A stretch of 64,000 bases of DNA, taken from the NCBI GenBank assembly GCA_963966185.1, contig CAWZYM010000418.1, positions 342,001 through 406,000 on the forward strand, written 5' to 3'. This document shows positions 61,634 through 64,000 of the stretch, piece by piece; positions within the stretch are counted from its first letter, which is position 1, and each line of letters begins with the position of its first letter. A model generated the notes under the pieces. That model was not told the origin of the DNA. It saw nothing but the letters and a program-made list of their open reading frames with translations, and made no database searches. Origin of the DNA: Rhabditoides inermis. Taxonomy: Eukaryota > Nematoda > Chromadorea > Rhabditida > Rhabditidae. A program made the position numbers and the translations under genes.

Positions 61634-64000
61634 CTAGCCTGGGAGTGGGCATGAGGAATTAGAAAGAAGAGGTTTTGCTTTTGTTTTACCTCAAGGGGGG
61701 GCTGCCGCCCCCCCTTGGACCCCCCCGCCGAGGGGGCTCCGCCCCCCTCGACCCCCCCTTTGAGTGGAGCATACAGCCTGCAATGCGTCCGATACGCCAA
61801 CGCGGTGCTGATCGAGATCGAGAAAGAACGAAAACGAATAAACAGTAAATATGAAACATTGCAGGCCTTCAACTACCGTCTTGAAGGCGAATATGAAATG
61901 AAACACTGAACAGAAAAAGTGGAACAAAAGTTCCGTGGAAGAGAAACACCTTTCAAGCCAAGTCGAAGTGCAGAGGAGGAACGCCGAAACACCAAACAGT
62001 AAACATCAAAAGTAACCCAGTTCCCTTCCCCCACAAAACGCAACACAAATAAGTTAAATAATGTTTATTTTTGCAAAAGAGATTGATAAAGGTAACAATT
62101 AACTATATCTAAATTACGAAAGAACTAACTATCTTATTTATTTCATGTTGTTTGTTATGTTTAGAGAACGTCTTTATAGACGACATTATGAATGGGCTTG
62201 GCCGAGGTACCGTTAGAGTGGGTCCTGTTGCCCCAAGAGGCAAACACCTTCAAGCCATCGGCACTGCGAATGCGCGATAAACCCACATAGAATTGTCCAT
62301 GTGCGAATGGCTGCGACTTTAGGATTATGCCAACTTTATCAAACGTCTGACCTTGGCTCTTGTTAATAGTCATCGCGTAAGAGAGACGCACAGGGAACTG
62401 CCACCTCTCAAAAGCGAGATCATTACGCCTATCCTCGTAGGTAAGCTTAATCTTGGGAATGAAGACGGTGTCGTCATCATTAGTCGTTACGTTCTTACAC
62501 TCCAGCATGTGCTGAGAGAAGCTTACAACCTCCAACCTCGTACCATTACACAGTCCTGCGGCCACGTTAAGATTACGCAGTAACATGATTATGCATCCGA
62601 CTTTAAGATGCAACTTATGCGGAGGGAAGCCGCTCGGCGTCTCTTTCCAAATATGCTCCACGGAGGTGCTGATTCGGTGTCTGCCGGCCAGATCCTTACT
62701 CGCTTCTCGGCTTACGAGATCAATAGGAGAGTCAGTCGACACCGCAGTGAAAGTCTGACCCACACACATGTTTAGAATCTGCTCGTTAATCCTTAGAGAG
62801 TCGACGTTCTTGAGTACAAGAATCGCAACCTTAGCCATTTCCGTAGGCGACATTAACACAGTCGGTGTGTATAGCCAATCAATGATATCGCTCTCAGAGT
62901 TAACGAGAAACTGTTCTGGAAGCATTAGGCGACCGTTTACTTGTTCGTGTTGTCCCGTGCCCACCAGCTCGAGATACTTGGCAAACTCCGCCTCACCCTG
63001 TTTGACACGCATATTTTCTGTTAGAGTAAACGTTTCAAACATAGTCCACAGGGGGCTACGCTTGAGAATTACACTCGCAGAAACTACCGGATCCTGCCCT
63101 TCCATAACTGGAAGGAGTTGTTTCCAATCTCCTCCACACAATATTACCACTCCACCAAAGGGCTTACCACGATTCACATCATCAGCACACAGCTTTAGCA
63201 CGTTATTCACACACTCCAACGCGTACATGATGCTCATCGTGCACTCATCCCAGATGATCAACTCCACCTCTCTTAGGCGTTTACCCTCATCCGAGTGAGC
63301 CTTTATGCGACTTACACTATCCTTATCCAACTTAGGAGGTAACTTGAAAGCAGAGTGTGACGTTTGTCCACCCTGCAGTAGCGTCGCAGCTATTCCAGTA
63401 CTGCTCACCACCAATACCTTATAGTTATCCTTCTTACACAATGCAATTATCTTATTATAAACATATGTCTTGCCAGTGCCTCCGCTGCCCTGCATTGAGA
63501 AGCAGACATTACCGCGAGACTCTTTGCTCTGATGAACAGCAGCCATCACACGAGACACAATGCGAGACTGTCCCTCATTGAGAGGATTATTAGCCGCATT
63601 GCCATTATCGTTACCATCACCATCAATATCCTCCTCTTCCCCACCGTTAGGTTCCGGTAGTCCGTACTCGGAGAGAGTGCGGCCGTTACGACCCAAAATC
63701 CACTTTAATCGCCGCAAGGCAGTAGCAAGGTTCTCCTCTAATGAACGATTAGTGTTACGCGGTGCCATCTTCTCCTTATACTTATTCCACAATCCCAAAG
63801 GATCGGGAGGCGAACAATGCATTAGAATTGAGGCAAACAAAACGCGCAAACGCTTAGGCATACCTGTGTGGCACGCTTCAGCCATACACTCATCCCACGT
63901 ACGGTCGTTATGAATCAGTCCAGCGACAATGGCTGCTTCGTTAAACGTATCGTAGACCACGTTATTAACAGTTCGCGCGTTTTCGAACGACTTTACGGGT
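61634..64000 (-). mobile_element. F1 Helitron unit, 5' part beyond the right edge
   Basis: 3' end CCCAGGCTAG at 61634, GC hairpin at 61694-61760, then a third Rep/helicase gene running off the window. The 3' 130 bp is close to that of the 44156 unit (GGGCATGAGGAATTAGAAAG). Confidence 0.7.
62161..64000 (-). CDS. Helitron helicase, C-terminal part (cut by window edge)
   Basis: The frame is open from the edge (RPVKSFENARTVNN) to the stop, giving about 612 residues. It matches the C-terminal third of the 1975-aa protein, with the same motifs: GSGGTGKT, WDECTM, GGDWKQLLPV, NKSQGQTF and YVGLSRIRS. Differences are spread evenly and the frame is intact, so it looks like a third, possibly functional, F1 protein. 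AATAAA is at 62064-62069. The Rep and protease parts, if present, lie beyond the window. Confidence 0.9.
   Translation of the reverse strand, partial: PVKSFENARTVNNVVYDTFNEAAIVAGLIHNDRTWDECMAEACHTGMPKRLRVLFASILMHCSPPDPLGLWNKYKEKMAPRNTNRSLEENLATALRRLKWILGRNGRTLSEYGLPEPNGGEEEDIDGDGNDNGNAANNPLNEGQSRIVSRVMAAVHQSKESRGNVCFSMQGSGGTGKTYVYNKIIALCKKDNYKVLVVSSTGIAATLLQGGQTSHSAFKLPPKLDKDSVSRIKAHSDEGKRLREVELIIWDECTMSIMYALECVNNVLKLCADDVNRGKPFGGVVILCGGDWKQLLPVMEGQDPVVSASVILKRSPLWTMFETFTLTENMRVKQGEAEFAKYLELVGTGQHEQVNGRLMLPEQFLVNSESDIIDWLYTPTVLMSPTEMAKVAILVLKNVDSLRINEQILNMCVGQTFTAVSTDSPIDLVSREASKDLAGRHRISTSVEHIWKETPSGFPPHKLHLKVGCIIMLLRNLNVAAGLCNGTRLEVVSFSQHMLECKNVTTNDDDTVFIPKIKLTYEDRRNDLAFERWQFPVRLSYAMTINKSQGQTFDKVGIILKSQPFAHGQFYVGLSRIRSADGLKVFASWGNRTHSNGTSAKPIHNVVYKDVL

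Noticed and set aside
14469..61634. LTR retrotransposon, Polinton or MULE origin of the units
   Set aside because: No reverse transcriptase, integrase, DDE transposase, long terminal repeats or target duplications seen; TC...CTAG ends and Rep/helicase fit Helitron.

Overview
The window reads as repeat-dense eukaryotic DNA, most likely from a nematode. Introns are short, 3' splice sites match the nematode TTTTCAG/TTTCAG form, some start codons follow trans-splice-like acceptors, and CTACAGTA/TACTGTAG palindromes recur. I saw no rRNA gene, no CRISPR array and no prokaryotic features. The organism call is inference; the species cannot be named from the sequence.

The main structure is a head-to-tail array of Helitron-type rolling-circle transposons. 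Read on the minus strand, unit after unit starts with TC and ends with CTAG, and the CTAG of one unit directly abuts the TC of the next with no host DNA between. CTAG junctions (first base) are at 4151, 4749, 5288, 5897, 6125, about 6370 (degenerate), 14469, 16547, 18719, 20480, 34973, 35476, 36454, 37408, 38903, 40885, 41847, 44156, 53261, 60616 and 61634. Unit lengths run from 228 bp to 14.5 kb. Two terminal types occur. F1 has a 5' end like TCTCTATCTACAGTATATGG and a 3' end CCCAGGCTAG. F2 has a 5' end like TCATTGGTATACTTGAGAG, and its Rep/Hel-bearing units end GATGCTAG.

Layout: 1-4150, end of an F2 unit running off the left edge; 4151-6369, five short F2 units; 6370-14468, F2 unit with a 5'-truncated Rep/helicase; 14469-20479, three non-autonomous F1 units; 20480-34972, full-length F2 Helitron (2002-aa protein); 34973-44155, seven small F1 or F1-like units; 44156-53260, F1 Helitron (1975-aa protein); 53261-60615, chimeric F1 unit carrying three small intron-containing genes and tandem exons; 60616-61633, a small unit; 61634-64000, F1 unit with a third Rep/helicase cut by the window edge.

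Both full-length proteins have an N-terminal Ulp1-type (C48) cysteine protease, a central HUH/Y2 Rep nuclease and a C-terminal PIF1-type helicase. The Rep/helicases presumably move the non-autonomous units in trans. Many F1 units share a modular plan: 5' TC end, an antisense tRNA-Leu-like segment, an ATCGATATC-rich leader ending in a splice acceptor, a variable set of short exons, AATAAA, a 12-bp minisatellite, GC hairpins, CTAG. The exon payload differs between units, including a recurrent A-B-C-D exon cassette. The best-supported cellular-type genes are three compact minus-strand genes at 56.8-59.75 kb whose splice phases all close (predicted 282, 124 and 102 aa). I do not recognise their families.
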